From Azoarcus sp. (lineage in GTDB: Bacteria > Pseudomonadota > Gammaproteobacteria > Burkholderiales > Rhodocyclaceae): a stretch of 64,000 bases of DNA. The notes under the pieces were generated by a model that did not search any database, was not told where the DNA came from, and was given only the letters and a program-made list of their open reading frames with translations. A program made the translations under genes and the position numbers. Position 1 is the first letter of the stretch, and each line of letters begins with the position of its first letter. The stretch is from the NCBI GenBank assembly GCA_031268195.1, contig JAIRXQ010000006.1, positions 1-64,000 on the forward strand. Direction: 5' to 3'. This document shows positions 21,480-30,273 of this stretch, in pieces.

Positions 21480-22616
21480 ATGGAACGCGATCAGGCACTC
21501 AAATTCATGCACGATCTACTGCGGCTGCTGCTGCAAAAGAACGGCTCCGATTTGCTCATCACCGCGGGCTTTCCGCCCGCGATCAAGATCGATGGCCGCG
21601 TCGTGCCGCAATCGAACCAGCCCCTGTCACCCGCGCACACCTCGGAGCTGGCGCGCGCGGTCATGAACGACAGGCAGGCCGCCGAGTTCGAAGCCTCCAA
21701 GGAGTGCAACTTCGCCATCTCCCCGGCCGGCATCGGCCGTTTCCGCGCCAACGCCTTCGTGCAACAGGGTCGCGTCGGCCTCGTGCTGCGCACGATCTCC
21801 AACAAGATTCCCACGCTGGAAGAACTGTTCCTGCCCCCGATACTCCAGGAGATCGCCCTGACCAAGCGCGGTCTGGTGGTCTTCGTCGGCGGCACCGGCA
21901 CCGGCAAAACCACCTCGCTGGCGGCGATGGTCGATTACCGCAACGAGAATTCCTACGGCCACATCATCACCGTGGAAGACCCGATCGAATACATCCACGT
22001 ACACAAGAACTGCATCATCGAGCAGCGCGAAGTCGGCATCGACACCGACTCCTGGGAAGCCGCATTGAAGAACACCCTGCGGCAAGCGCCCGATGTGATC
22101 CTGATGGGAGAAATCCGCGACCGTGACACGATGGACTACGCCATCGCCTTCGCCGAAACCGGCCACCTCGCCCTGGCAACGCTGCACGCCAACAGCACCA
22201 ATCAGGCCATCGACCGCATCGTCAACTTCTTCCCCGAACAGCGCCGCCAACAACTGCTGATGGATTTGTCCCTGAACGTGCGCGCCATGATTTCGCAACG
22301 TCTGCTGCCGATCAAAAACAAAAAGGGCCGTGTCCCCGCCGTCGAAATCATGATCGGCTCGCCGCTCATCTCCGATCTCATTTTCAAAGGCAACATCCCT
22401 GAAATCCGTGAAGTCATGAAACGCTCGCGCGAACTCGGCATGCAAACCTTCGACCAGTCGCTCTTCAGTCTCTACGAAGAAGAAATGATTACGTACGAGG
22501 ATGCCCTGCGCAATGCAGATTCCGTCAATGACCTGCGCTTGCAGATCAAGCTCAACAGCAAGCACAGCAATCCGGGAGAGTTGAAGGACAGTATCAAGGC
22601 GTTGGGGGTGGTTTAG
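21480..22616 (+). CDS. pilU: PilT-dependent retraction ATPase PilU
   Basis: A 378-residue paralogue of PilT that assists retraction under load. Walker A GGTGTGKT is at 137-144, and ILMGEIRDRDTMDYAIAF and GHLALATLHANS follow. The C-terminal extension beyond the ATPase core (ending LNSKHSNPGELKDSIKALG) is typical of PilU. It is in an operon with pilT. Confidence 0.96.
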   Translation: MERDQALKFMHDLLRLLLQKNGSDLLITAGFPPAIKIDGRVVPQSNQPLSPAHTSELARAVMNDRQAAEFEASKECNFAISPAGIGRFRANAFVQQGRVGLVLRTISNKIPTLEELFLPPILQEIALTKRGLVVFVGGTGTGKTTSLAAMVDYRNENSYGHIITVEDPIEYIHVHKNCIIEQREVGIDTDSWEAALKNTLRQAPDVILMGEIRDRDTMDYAIAFAETGHLALATLHANSTNQAIDRIVNFFPEQRRQQLLMDLSLNVRAMISQRLLPIKNKKGRVPAVEIMIGSPLISDLIFKGNIPEIREVMKRSRELGMQTFDQSLFSLYEEEMITYEDALRNADSVNDLRLQIKLNSKHSNPGELKDSIKALGVV

Positions 22617-22640
22617 GGCAGCCCCTTGCGGAATGTGTTT

Positions 22641-22659
22641 GGCGGGCCTGCTGCCCGCC
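22641..22659. repeat. Inverted repeat after pilU
   Basis: A seven-base GC-only inverted repeat (GGCGGGC / GCCCGCC) with a five-base loop lies 24 bases after the pilU stop and 47 bases before the end of the convergent gene. There is no T-run, so it may be a two-sided structure between convergent transcripts rather than a classical terminator. Confidence 0.4.
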
Positions 22660-22706
22660 GACCGGCCAGTTGCCTTGCACGGGCGTTCGCTTCCGTCTTT
22701 TCATTC

Positions 22707-23519
22707 CTATTCGAATTGTGGGACATAAACCACCCGGAACCCCATGCCCCACATACGCCGATCCGGTTCGCCCTGACTGCGTGCCGCCGAGCGTCCGCCG
22801 CCGCGAGAGCGAGACACCCGCAGGCGCCCCTGCGCGGGACCGACAGGGTCCACCTCGGGGCTTTCACCATAATATGTCTCGCCGTACCAGTCCTGCACCC
22901 ATTCTTCAACATTGCCGAGCATGTCGTATAGCCCCCGTGGATTTGGTTTCTTTTGGCCGACAGGCTGAATATCCCCGGAATCCTCTCTATATTCGTCCAA
23001 TCGCGACGGATCATTCCCAAAAAACCACGGCGTTGACGTTCCAGCACGCACAGCGTATTCCCATTCTGCTTCTGTGGGAAGGCGATAACTTGCTGTTCGT
23101 TCTCTTTTGTTCAAACGCCATATAAACATCTCTGCATCGTCCCATGAAACATTATCTATTGGATATTTGCCGTAATCTCCTTTTACGCCGATGACCGTGG
23201 TATAGAAGCTCCTGTTGAACATAAACTCTTCCCACTGTCTCTGTGTAACCTCATATTTGCTCAAATAGAATGGCTTGCTGATCGTCACACGGTGACGTGG
23301 CAATTCGTCTTCATCGCACTTTTCATCGATATCACGGCATCCCATCTCGAAAGTTCCCGCCGGAATATACACAAACTCCATCCCGATGCTGTTGACAAAA
23401 GGATCGCCCGGCTTTCCCGGTGCGACCACCATGTAATGATCTGTCGCGCACCAGCCGAACAACAAGGCTGTACCACAAGCAAGCAAGGCAGCAAAAATAT
23501 AGATATTCTTCTTCGACAT
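22707..23519 (-). CDS. Lipoprotein with formylglycine-generating-enzyme (SUMF1) fold, apparently non-catalytic
   Basis: A 270-residue protein. The N-terminus has lysines, a hydrophobic stretch and a lipobox LLAC with Cys15, so it is probably an exported lipoprotein (a membrane anchor is the alternative). The SUMF1/PvdO-type domain follows: FVYIPAGTFEMGC, KPFYLSKYEVTQRQWEEF, YPIDNVSWDDAEMFIWRL, YRLPTEAEWEYAVRAG, GNVEEWVQDWYG and GMGFRVVY. The C-terminal active-site cysteines of true FGE are missing (SRGGGRSAARSQGEPDRR). A GGAGG ribosome site precedes ATG 23519. It lies 60 bases downstream of a lysozyme-like gene in an AT-richer patch. An immunity or binding role is inferred. Confidence 0.78.
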   Translation of the reverse strand: MSKKNIYIFAALLACGTALLFGWCATDHYMVVAPGKPGDPFVNSIGMEFVYIPAGTFEMGCRDIDEKCDEDELPRHRVTISKPFYLSKYEVTQRQWEEFMFNRSFYTTVIGVKGDYGKYPIDNVSWDDAEMFIWRLNKRERTASYRLPTEAEWEYAVRAGTSTPWFFGNDPSRLDEYREDSGDIQPVGQKKPNPRGLYDMLGNVEEWVQDWYGETYYGESPEVDPVGPAQGRLRVSRSRGGGRSAARSQGEPDRRMWGMGFRVVYVPQFE

Positions 23520-23579
23520 TCATCCCTCCGGACAGAATTTTTATTTCACACTTTTTTGTGCCTTATCGAACGAATGCAG

Positions 23580-24419
23580 TTACCGCACAGGGGGCGTCCA
23601 TCGTAATGCTGGTTTGGCATCACTGTTCTTGAAATCTCCGTCTTTCTTATATTCAAGATTGGCTGCATCGCTCAGCAGATAGCCGAAGTTTTCCCAAAAT
23701 CTCACGACAAAATCTCCGTACGACATGCTCCTTTTGTCAGCCAATAATTTCTCCAAAGGTCTGCCCACACCACGATTATAGCGTGTCGCCATAATACGCG
23801 CCTGCTCCTTCGTATAAGGAGGCGAAAATTTGTCGTGCTCAGCTAATTGCCGTAAATGGCGGGCGACGATTTCAATATTATTTACATCGACCTGTAAGAT
23901 CGCGGCAAGCCTGAGCTGGTCGGAATAATCATCGAAACTTCTTCCTACGGTATCAGCCGCAGTTCGAACTTGCATGCTGACAGAGCCGAACGATGTATTT
24001 TCTGGAGGTTTTGTCAGCAATTCGCCGATTTTCCATGCATTTTTTCCATTCAACGGCGAGCCCAACGATTGATTGAACACACGCGCGCTGAACGCGCCCC
24101 AGTCAGCAATATTGGGATCGCCCCCCACTTCCACCCAACAAACGCCCGCGAGCAGTTCTTGGCGGATCTGGTTTTTGGCAGCATTCTCCAGGATATAATG
24201 CCTGTTATGGACAACCCAAGTGTTTTTGAATGTCTGAATATACGGCATTCCAAGTTGGAGAAATTCAGAATCGATCCGCTCTCTGAATGGGAACCAGCGT
24301 AACAGATCGACAACACCCCACTTTGGTCGCTGGACCAAAGCCTGAACCAGGGTATTTTCCCGTGCTACATCGCTATCCCGTACCCTAGCTTTGACAACGT
24401 CAGCGATGCTTCCACTCAT
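23580..24419 (-). CDS. Leaderless lysozyme/lytic-transglycosylase-like protein, candidate antibacterial effector
   Basis: A 279-residue protein with no signal peptide. Residues 85-220 follow the pattern of a GH23/SLT domain: a catalytic-type glutamate E97 in CWVEVGGDP, GSVSMQV at 145-151 (like GxxxMQI), NIEIVARHLRQL at 181-192 and ATRYNRGVG at 211-219 (like AAYNAGPG). This is my motif reading and not a database match. A strong AGGAGGT site sits 8 bases before ATG 24419. The SUMF1-fold lipoprotein gene follows. A peptidoglycan-cleaving effector delivered by another machine with a periplasmic immunity lipoprotein is inferred, but a phage-derived muramidase is also possible. Confidence 0.6.
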   Translation of the reverse strand: MSGSIADVVKARVRDSDVARENTLVQALVQRPKWGVVDLLRWFPFRERIDSEFLQLGMPYIQTFKNTWVVHNRHYILENAAKNQIRQELLAGVCWVEVGGDPNIADWGAFSARVFNQSLGSPLNGKNAWKIGELLTKPPENTSFGSVSMQVRTAADTVGRSFDDYSDQLRLAAILQVDVNNIEIVARHLRQLAEHDKFSPPYTKEQARIMATRYNRGVGRPLEKLLADKRSMSYGDFVVRFWENFGYLLSDAANLEYKKDGDFKNSDAKPALRWTPPVR

Positions 24420-24624
24420 GCGATCTACCTCCTGTCCAGTAAAGGGTTATTTCTTTGAGTCGACTCCGAAGCCGCATTTCCCGGAGTCAGTGGAATAGAG
24501 CACATGATAATCCGCTCGGTGGAATTGTCAAAAAACATGATTCCAACGTTTACTCATCCCTAATATTTCAGGCTCGAGATGAACTGGCGAAAGAAGAATT
24601 CAAGACATTGGATCTGGGCGTGTC

Positions 24625-25770
24625 TCACGCCCCCCGATTACTCCCCGCCACGATCCTGTACTCGAACAACCTGCACGCCAGCGCGCCATTGAAAAGCGGC
24701 GTGCGGCGGCTGGCTTTGAGGCCGATGAGCTTGGCGAGATTCATGTCGGCAGAGAGCAAATGGCAGCGCCAGCCTGCCCAATGGCGTTTGAGCGCGTCGC
24801 CGAGGCGGGGGTAGAAAGCGGCCAATTCCTCGGCTTCCCCAAGGCGCACGCCGTAGGGCGGGTTTGCCACCATCACGCCTGCCGGTGCGGGGGGCGTGGA
24901 TGCCAGCAGATCGGCACGCGCCAGCGTCACGTATTTTTCCAGACCGGCGGCGGCGAGGTTTTCGCGGGCACGGCGCAACTGGCTGTTGGCAATGTCAGCG
25001 CCGTGGATGGGCAAGACGCGCGGGGGCCGGCGGCGATCTTCTGCCGATTTGCGCAGGGCGGCCCACGCGTTGGCGTCGAATGTACGCAGGCGCTCGAAGG
25101 CGAAATGCCGGCCGAGGCCGGGAGCGATGTCGAGCGCGATTTGTGCTGCTTCGAGCAAGAAAGTGCCGCTGCCGCACATCGGGTCGGCCAGCGGCTCATC
25201 GGCGCGCCAACCGCTGAGCCGCAGGATGCCCGCGGCGAGGTTTTCCTTGAGCGGCGCTTCCACCGTGCCGGGTTTGAAGCCGCGCTTGTAGAGCGGCTCG
25301 CCGGAGGTGTCGAGGTAGAGCGTCGCCATGTCGCGTTCCAGAAAGGCGTACACGCGCACCGCCGGATTGGCCGTATCGACGCTGGGCCGCGCGCCACGCA
25401 CGGCACGGAAGTGGTCGCACACGGCATCCTTGATGCGCAGGGTGATGAATTCGAGGCTTTTCAACGGTGAATGGCGTGCGGTGACGAAAACACGAATCGT
25501 GTCCTCCGGCATAAACCACTTCGCCCAGGTGATGCTGTGCGCGAGCCGGTAGATGTCCGCCTCGCTACGATAGCGGCCCGCGCCGACACGCCACAAAACC
25601 CGCGTGGCGAGGCGGCTTTCCAGATTGGCGCGCCAGCACGCCGCCCAGCCGCCGCGCCATGCGACGCCACCGGGCATGACACGCGGATCTGCCGCGCCGA
25701 GCGCGCGCAGTTCGTCGGCCAGCAGGCTTTCCAGGCCGCGCGGCACAGGGGAGAAAAAAGTCTCGCTCAT
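24625..25770 (-). CDS. rlmL: THUMP-domain class I SAM-dependent RNA methyltransferase (RlmL-like)
   Basis: A 381-residue protein matching the N-terminal half of RlmKL, which makes m2G2445 in 23S rRNA. The N-terminal THUMP region is followed by KRGFKPGTVEAPLKENLAAGIL. A SAM-binding loop DPMCGSGTFLLEAA and the catalytic motif VANPPYGVRLG complete the fold. Start ATG 25770 (MSETFFSPVPRGLE) is supported by the family N-terminus. The frame stays open to 26217 only because of the overlapping hemJ region. hemJ ends 8 bases upstream. Confidence 0.88.
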   Translation of the reverse strand: MSETFFSPVPRGLESLLADELRALGAADPRVMPGGVAWRGGWAACWRANLESRLATRVLWRVGAGRYRSEADIYRLAHSITWAKWFMPEDTIRVFVTARHSPLKSLEFITLRIKDAVCDHFRAVRGARPSVDTANPAVRVYAFLERDMATLYLDTSGEPLYKRGFKPGTVEAPLKENLAAGILRLSGWRADEPLADPMCGSGTFLLEAAQIALDIAPGLGRHFAFERLRTFDANAWAALRKSAEDRRRPPRVLPIHGADIANSQLRRARENLAAAGLEKYVTLARADLLASTPPAPAGVMVANPPYGVRLGEAEELAAFYPRLGDALKRHWAGWRCHLLSADMNLAKLIGLKASRRTPLFNGALACRLFEYRIVAGSNRGA

Positions 25771-25778
25771 GACAGCGC

Positions 25779-26210
25779 TCAAAAAGGCTTCACCACCACC
25801 AACACCAGCACGGCGAGAAGCACCAGCACCGGCAGTTCGTTGAAGATGCGATACCACGTGTGGCTGCGCCGGTTGCGCCCGGCGGCGAAATCGCGCAGCA
25901 GATGGCCGCAATAGAGATGATAGACGGCCAGCAGCGCGACCAACGTCGTTTTCACATGCAACCAGGCGGTGCCCGAATACATGTCGGCGTTGAAGACGAT
26001 CCACATCGCCAGCCCGAACGCGATGGCGAGCGCGCCGATGGGCGTCACGAACTTGTAGAGCTTCGTCTCCATCGCCAGCAAGCGCTCGCGGGTGGCGGCA
26101 TCCTCGGTCATGGCGTGATTGACGAAGATACGCGGCAGATAGAACAAACCCGCGAACCAGCTCACGACGAAGAAGATGTGGAATATTTTCAGCAGATTGT
26201 AGAGATTCAT
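25779..26210 (-). CDS. hemJ: Protoporphyrinogen IX oxidase HemJ / CopD-like membrane protein
   Basis: A 143-residue four-helix membrane protein. The first helix includes KIFHIFFVVSWFAGLFYLPRIFV with the conserved histidine and arginine, and HVKTTLVALLAVYHLYCG and FRIFNELPVLVLL-type segments follow (here YRIFNELPVLVLLAVLVL). This matches HemJ, which oxidises protoporphyrinogen IX in haem synthesis in organisms lacking HemG/HemY. CopD-family copper proteins share part of the pattern. It lies 10 bases after the epimerase gene on the same strand. Confidence 0.85.
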   Translation of the reverse strand: MNLYNLLKIFHIFFVVSWFAGLFYLPRIFVNHAMTEDAATRERLLAMETKLYKFVTPIGALAIAFGLAMWIVFNADMYSGTAWLHVKTTLVALLAVYHLYCGHLLRDFAAGRNRRSHTWYRIFNELPVLVLLAVLVLVVVKPF

Positions 26211-26220
26211 GGCGCATCCG

Positions 26221-27096
26221 TCAGGTTTGGAGCGCGGCAAGGCCGTGCACCACTGTGGGATAGCGTAACCGAAAACCAAGTTCGCGCTTGATGCGCCTGT
26301 TTTCGATGCGCCGCGACGCTTGCAGGAACGACAAGGCCAGCGGCGACAGATGTTGGCGCAGCTGCGGCCACGGCAGGCGGGGCGGATGCGGCAGGCCGTG
26401 CGTGTCGGCCACGAGATCGAACCAGTCGCCCGCGGTGATGCGGCTATCGTCGACCGCGTTGTAGAGACGGCCCGCGCGGGCGCGAAATAGCGCCGCCACC
26501 GCAAGGCGGGCAAGGTCATCGGCATGGATGTGATTGGTGAAGGCGCAAGCGCCCGCTTCCGGCACGGGATCGCCGCGCTGGAGGCGTTCCAGCGGCAAGC
26601 GCCCGGCGGCGTAGATGCCGGGGGCGCGCAGGATGGAGACGGCCACATGGCGGCGGCGCCCGAAAGCGCGCAGGGCTCGTTCGGCGTCCAACCTGCGTTG
26701 CGCACGAACGCTCCCCGCACGGCAGGGGCGCGTCTCGTCGATCACCGCGCCGCCGCAATCGCCATATACCCCTGTCGTACTGATGTATACAAGGCGCTGT
26801 GGTAGACTGCGCCGGCTGCCCAAAGCCGCCAGAAAGTGGCGGGTGCGGGCATCCACCCCGTCTCCGGAGGCGGGCGGCGGCGCGAAGTGCAACACCGCAT
26901 CGGCGGTGCCGGCCAGCCTCGCGAGACTGCGGCGGTCGTCGAGATCGCCGCGAATCGGCACGGCGCCGAGCGCCCGCAGCGCCGCCATCGCCTGCGAACG
27001 GCGAACCAGCGCGAACACCCGGAAATGCGGCGTCAGCAGCGCAATCGCACGCCGCGCAATGTCACCACTGCCAATGACGAGAATCCTTTTCATCAT
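26221..27096 (-). CDS. NAD(P)-binding epimerase/SDR-family protein
   Basis: A 291-residue extended-SDR-like protein. It has an N-terminal Rossmann loop VIGSGDIARR, the segment YISTTGVYGDCGG where the catalytic Ser/Tyr region of epimerases lies, RAPGIYAAGRLP and a FTNHIHADDLARL stretch typical of the NAD-dependent epimerase/dehydratase group. The YxxxK motif is not obvious (RAQRRLDAER instead), so activity is uncertain. The first codons are ATGATG, and the first overlaps the divergent reductase ATG. The second (27093) may be the real start. Confidence 0.8.
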   Translation of the reverse strand: MMKRILVIGSGDIARRAIALLTPHFRVFALVRRSQAMAALRALGAVPIRGDLDDRRSLARLAGTADAVLHFAPPPASGDGVDARTRHFLAALGSRRSLPQRLVYISTTGVYGDCGGAVIDETRPCRAGSVRAQRRLDAERALRAFGRRRHVAVSILRAPGIYAAGRLPLERLQRGDPVPEAGACAFTNHIHADDLARLAVAALFRARAGRLYNAVDDSRITAGDWFDLVADTHGLPHPPRLPWPQLRQHLSPLALSFLQASRRIENRRIKRELGFRLRYPTVVHGLAALQT

Positions 27097-28123
27097 GTCC
27101 TATCAGATCCAGCTTCTGGCCGATGGCCAGACTTTCACCGCCAATGACGAACAGACCGTGATCGACGCGGCGCTCGATGCCTGTGTTGCCCTGCCTCTCG
27201 GCTGCCGCGCCGGGGTATGCGGCGCATGCAAGGGCAAAGTCGTTTCAGGCGAATTCGACCTCGCCGGGTACGGCGAAGCGGTGCTGTCCGCCGCCGAGCG
27301 CGAGGCGGGTTTCACCCTGCTTTGCCGCACACGGGCGCGCTCCGATCTCGTGCTCGATGTGCCCAAGGCTGAACGCGACGCCAACAAGCCGCAAAAAATG
27401 CCCGCGCGCATCTCTCGGCTCGAACGGCTCTCCGAGGACGTGATGCGGGTCGATCTGCAACTGCCTGCCTCCGAAACCTTCGATTTTCGCGCCGGCCAGT
27501 ATATCGACATCTCCATCGGAGACGGCGAGCATCGCAGCTTTTCGATTGCCAATCCGCCCGAAAGGAAAGGCATCATCGAGCTGCACATCCGCCTCGTGCC
27601 CGGCGGCAAATTCACCCAGCATGTGTTCTCGGACATGAAGGCGCGCGACATCCTGCGCATCAAGGGACCACTGGGCAATTTTTATCTGCGCGAGGACAGC
27701 GATCGCCCCATCGTGCTCGTCGGCGGCGGCACCGGCTTCGCGCCGCTGAAAAGCATCATCGAACATGCCATCCACATCGGTTTGAAGCGGCCTATCGCGC
27801 TCTATTGGGGCGCGCGCAATCCGGCGGGGTTTTATATGCGTGAACTGACACAAAGTTGGCAGTCCGGATTGTCCGGCTTCCGTTACATTCCGGTTGTTTC
27901 CGACACTCGCCCGGACGACGGCTGGACGGGACGCCGGGGAATGGTGCACGAGGCAGTGCGGGCCGATTACGCTGATTTGTCGCAGCACGAGGTCTACGCT
28001 TGCGGCGCGCCGCCGATGATCGAGGCCGCGCGCAACGCCTTTATGCGCGAGCGCGCACTGCCCGAAGACGCCTTCTTTTCCGACGCCTTTTCCTTCGCCA
28101 GCGCGCCGCCCGTCAAGGATTGA
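27095..28123 (+). CDS. Ferredoxin-NAD(P)H reductase (CDP-6-deoxy-glucoseen reductase family)
   Basis: A 342-residue electron-transfer flavoprotein. The plant-type 2Fe-2S ferredoxin domain has ligands C37, C42, C45 and C77 (GCRAGVCGACKG, LLCRTR). The FAD domain shows FRAGQYIDISIGDGEHRSFSIAN, and the NAD domain LVGGGTGFAPLKSIIEHA plus YACGAPPMIEAARNAF. Homologues are often named CDP-6-deoxy-delta-3,4-glucoseen reductase, but no deoxysugar genes are nearby, so the partner is unknown. ATG 27095 overlaps the divergent gene's start, leaving no intergenic promoter space. Confidence 0.88.
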   Translation: MSYQIQLLADGQTFTANDEQTVIDAALDACVALPLGCRAGVCGACKGKVVSGEFDLAGYGEAVLSAAEREAGFTLLCRTRARSDLVLDVPKAERDANKPQKMPARISRLERLSEDVMRVDLQLPASETFDFRAGQYIDISIGDGEHRSFSIANPPERKGIIELHIRLVPGGKFTQHVFSDMKARDILRIKGPLGNFYLREDSDRPIVLVGGGTGFAPLKSIIEHAIHIGLKRPIALYWGARNPAGFYMRELTQSWQSGLSGFRYIPVVSDTRPDDGWTGRRGMVHEAVRADYADLSQHEVYACGAPPMIEAARNAFMRERALPEDAFFSDAFSFASAPPVKD

Positions 28124-28128
28124 CGCTG

Positions 28129-29265
28129 ATGAGCCAGACCACCCTTCTTACCCGTGAACCCGTGGTCAACAAGAAACGGGCGATTACCGCCAACCGCCTG
28201 ATCGCGCACGGCCCCAATATCGCCTCGGTGGTCGAAACGCTCAATGCCGTAAACGAATACTGGCCGGGGCAGTACCCGGTATTCCTCAGCCTCGGCCGCC
28301 TCGTGCCCACGCCGGAGCTGATGCAATGGCAGATGCCGCCCAACGCCCACATCGAAATCCCGGCCCAGACGCTCGCCCATCCGCAAACGCAGGCGCTTTT
28401 GCCGCTGCTCCAGCAAGCAGGCATCGGCATCTGCCTGACGTGGTTCGTGCCCGGCGTGGCGCTGCCGCCGGAGGTAAGCTGGCGCTTCGTGCTCATCGAC
28501 GGGCGCAAAAACGCCACGCCCTCCGGCTCGCCGGGCTTGAGTCTTGCATGGGGACTGCCGGACGTGCCCACGTTCAAGCAGGCCATCGCCAACGGCTACG
28601 ATGGCGCATCGGGCTGGTTCTTTTTCAACGGCAACCCGCCCGCGAAAGAGCTCTCGCCCAACCATGCGCAGATCATTCGTCTGCTCAACCTCGTGCGCAA
28701 CAATGGGGAAATCCGCGACATCGAAAACGTCCTGAAACAGGACGTGGCGCTCTCCTACAAGCTGTTGCGCTACATCAATTCCGCCGGGTTCGGGCTGATG
28801 GTGGAAATCCAGTCCTTCCGCCACGCGGTCAGCATCCTCGGCTACGACAAGCTCAACAAATGGCTATCGCTCCTGCTGGTGACGGCCAGCCGCGACCCCG
28901 GCGCACCGGCGATGATGCAGACCGCCATTGCGCGCGGACGCTTCATGGAACAAATCGGCGCGAGCTTCTTCGACGCAACGGCCTGCGATAACCTGTTCAT
29001 CACCGGCGCGTTCTCGATGCTCAACGTCCTGCTCGGCGCGACGATGGAATCGTTACTCGAAGAAATGCTGCTGCCCGAGTCCGTCACCGACGCGTTGCTC
29101 TACGACCAGGGCGAATTCGCGCCTTTCCTGCATCTGGCCCGCGCCTGCGAGAGCTTCGAGCCCAACGCCCTCAGCAAACTCGCCAACGAATTGCAGATCG
29201 CCCCGGAACAGCTCAATCACGCACAACTGGCCGCATTGGGCTTCGCGGACAGTTTGCAAGCCTGA
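28129..29265 (+). CDS. HDOD-domain signalling protein with degenerate EAL-like N-terminus
   Basis: A 378-residue protein. The C-terminal part (about 180-370) matches the HDOD domain, a catalytically dead HD-phosphohydrolase relative: IIRLLNLVRNNGEIRDIENVLKQDVALSYKLLRYINSAGF, then AVSILGYDKLNKWL and a metal-less helix bundle. The first 170 residues resemble a worn-down EAL half, as in YuxH-type proteins, with no ExLxR motif visible. A likely signalling scaffold, its target is unknown. It starts 5 bases after the reductase stop. Confidence 0.82.
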   Translation: MSQTTLLTREPVVNKKRAITANRLIAHGPNIASVVETLNAVNEYWPGQYPVFLSLGRLVPTPELMQWQMPPNAHIEIPAQTLAHPQTQALLPLLQQAGIGICLTWFVPGVALPPEVSWRFVLIDGRKNATPSGSPGLSLAWGLPDVPTFKQAIANGYDGASGWFFFNGNPPAKELSPNHAQIIRLLNLVRNNGEIRDIENVLKQDVALSYKLLRYINSAGFGLMVEIQSFRHAVSILGYDKLNKWLSLLLVTASRDPGAPAMMQTAIARGRFMEQIGASFFDATACDNLFITGAFSMLNVLLGATMESLLEEMLLPESVTDALLYDQGEFAPFLHLARACESFEPNALSKLANELQIAPEQLNHAQLAALGFADSLQA

Positions 29266-29338
29266 AACTGCAAACCTGAGACGCGGCGAAAACCCGCGTT
29301 CACGCCACGCCCGCGAAACCCGGCACGCTGTCGTGTGT

Positions 29339-29360
29339 ACACTCGTGTTTGCACACTCGT
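29339..29360. repeat. Short direct repeat upstream of panB
   Basis: Two copies of ACACTCGT start 14 bases apart (29339 and 29353) in a TG/CA-rich stretch 85-105 bases before panB. A related half copy (ACACG) follows. This could be an operator or simply low complexity. Confidence 0.3.
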
Positions 29361-29444
29361 CTGCACACGCTTCGCAGGCGCGCCTCCCCTTGTACATTCC
29401 CCCGCTTTGGCCGACACTTCGCACCCCGAAAGGAGGCCATCGCC

Positions 29445-30266
29445 ATGAGCTATCTCCAGAACGACAAACCCATGACGCTGTTCGAGCTGGGCAAGATGCG
29501 CGCCGAAGGGCGCAAAATCGCCATGCTTACCTGTTACGACGCGAGTTTCGCCGCGCTGTTCGAGCGCTGTGGCGTCGATATTTTGCTGGTCGGGGATTCG
29601 CTCGGCAATTGCATGCAGGGGCAGACCTCGACGCTGCCGGTAACGCTCGATCACATGGTCTATCACACCGAATGCGTCTGCCGGGGCGCGCAGCGCGCGC
29701 TGGTGGCGAGCGATCTCTCCTTCGGCACCTACCAGGAAAACCCGGAACAGGCGATGCACAGCGCCGTGCGGCTGATGGCCGCCGGCGCGCAGATGGTCAA
29801 GCTCGAAGGCGGCGCGTGCATGGCCGAGACAGTGCGTTTTCTGGTCGAACGCGGCGTGCCGGTGTGCGCGCACATTGGCCTCACACCGCAATCGGTGCAT
29901 CAACTGGGCGGCTATCGCGTGCAGGGACGCGGCGACGCGGGCGCGGCGCGGCTCAAGGCGGACGCGCTGGCGCTGGAGCAGGCGGGCGCGGCGCTGCTGG
30001 TGATGGAGATGGTGCCCGCGACGCTGGCGGGCGAAATTACCGCCAGTCTCTCGTCAATGGCGACCATCGGCATCGGCGCAGGGCCACGGTGCGACGGACA
30101 GGTGCTGGTGATGCACGACATGCTTGGCGTCTTCCCCGGTAAAACGGCGCGCTTCGTGCGCAATTTCATGCAGGGCGCGCGCGCCATCGACGAGGCCGTT
30201 TCCGCTTACGTGGCGGCGGTCAAGGACGGCAGCTTCCCCGCGCCGGAACACTGTTACGAGGGATAA
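29445..30266 (+). CDS. panB: 3-methyl-2-oxobutanoate hydroxymethyltransferase
   Basis: PanB transfers a hydroxymethyl group to ketoisovalerate in pantothenate synthesis. The 273-residue TIM-barrel protein has [33 protein letters not shown], the metal-binding aspartates and the [19 protein letters not shown] segment. A strong AAAGGAGG site 9 bases before ATG 29445 fixes the start. panC follows after 7 bases. Confidence 0.96.
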   Translation: MSYLQNDKPMTLFELGKMRAEGRKIAMLTCYDASFAALFERCGVDILLVGDSLGNCMQGQTSTLPVTLDHMVYHTECVCRGAQRALVASDLSFGTYQENPEQAMHSAVRLMAAGAQMVKLEGGACMAETVRFLVERGVPVCAHIGLTPQSVHQLGGYRVQGRGDAGAARLKADALALEQAGAALLVMEMVPATLAGEITASLSSMATIGIGAGPRCDGQVLVMHDMLGVFPGKTARFVRNFMQGARAIDEAVSAYVAAVKDGSFPAPEHCYEG

Positions 30267-30273
30267 GCGAACG

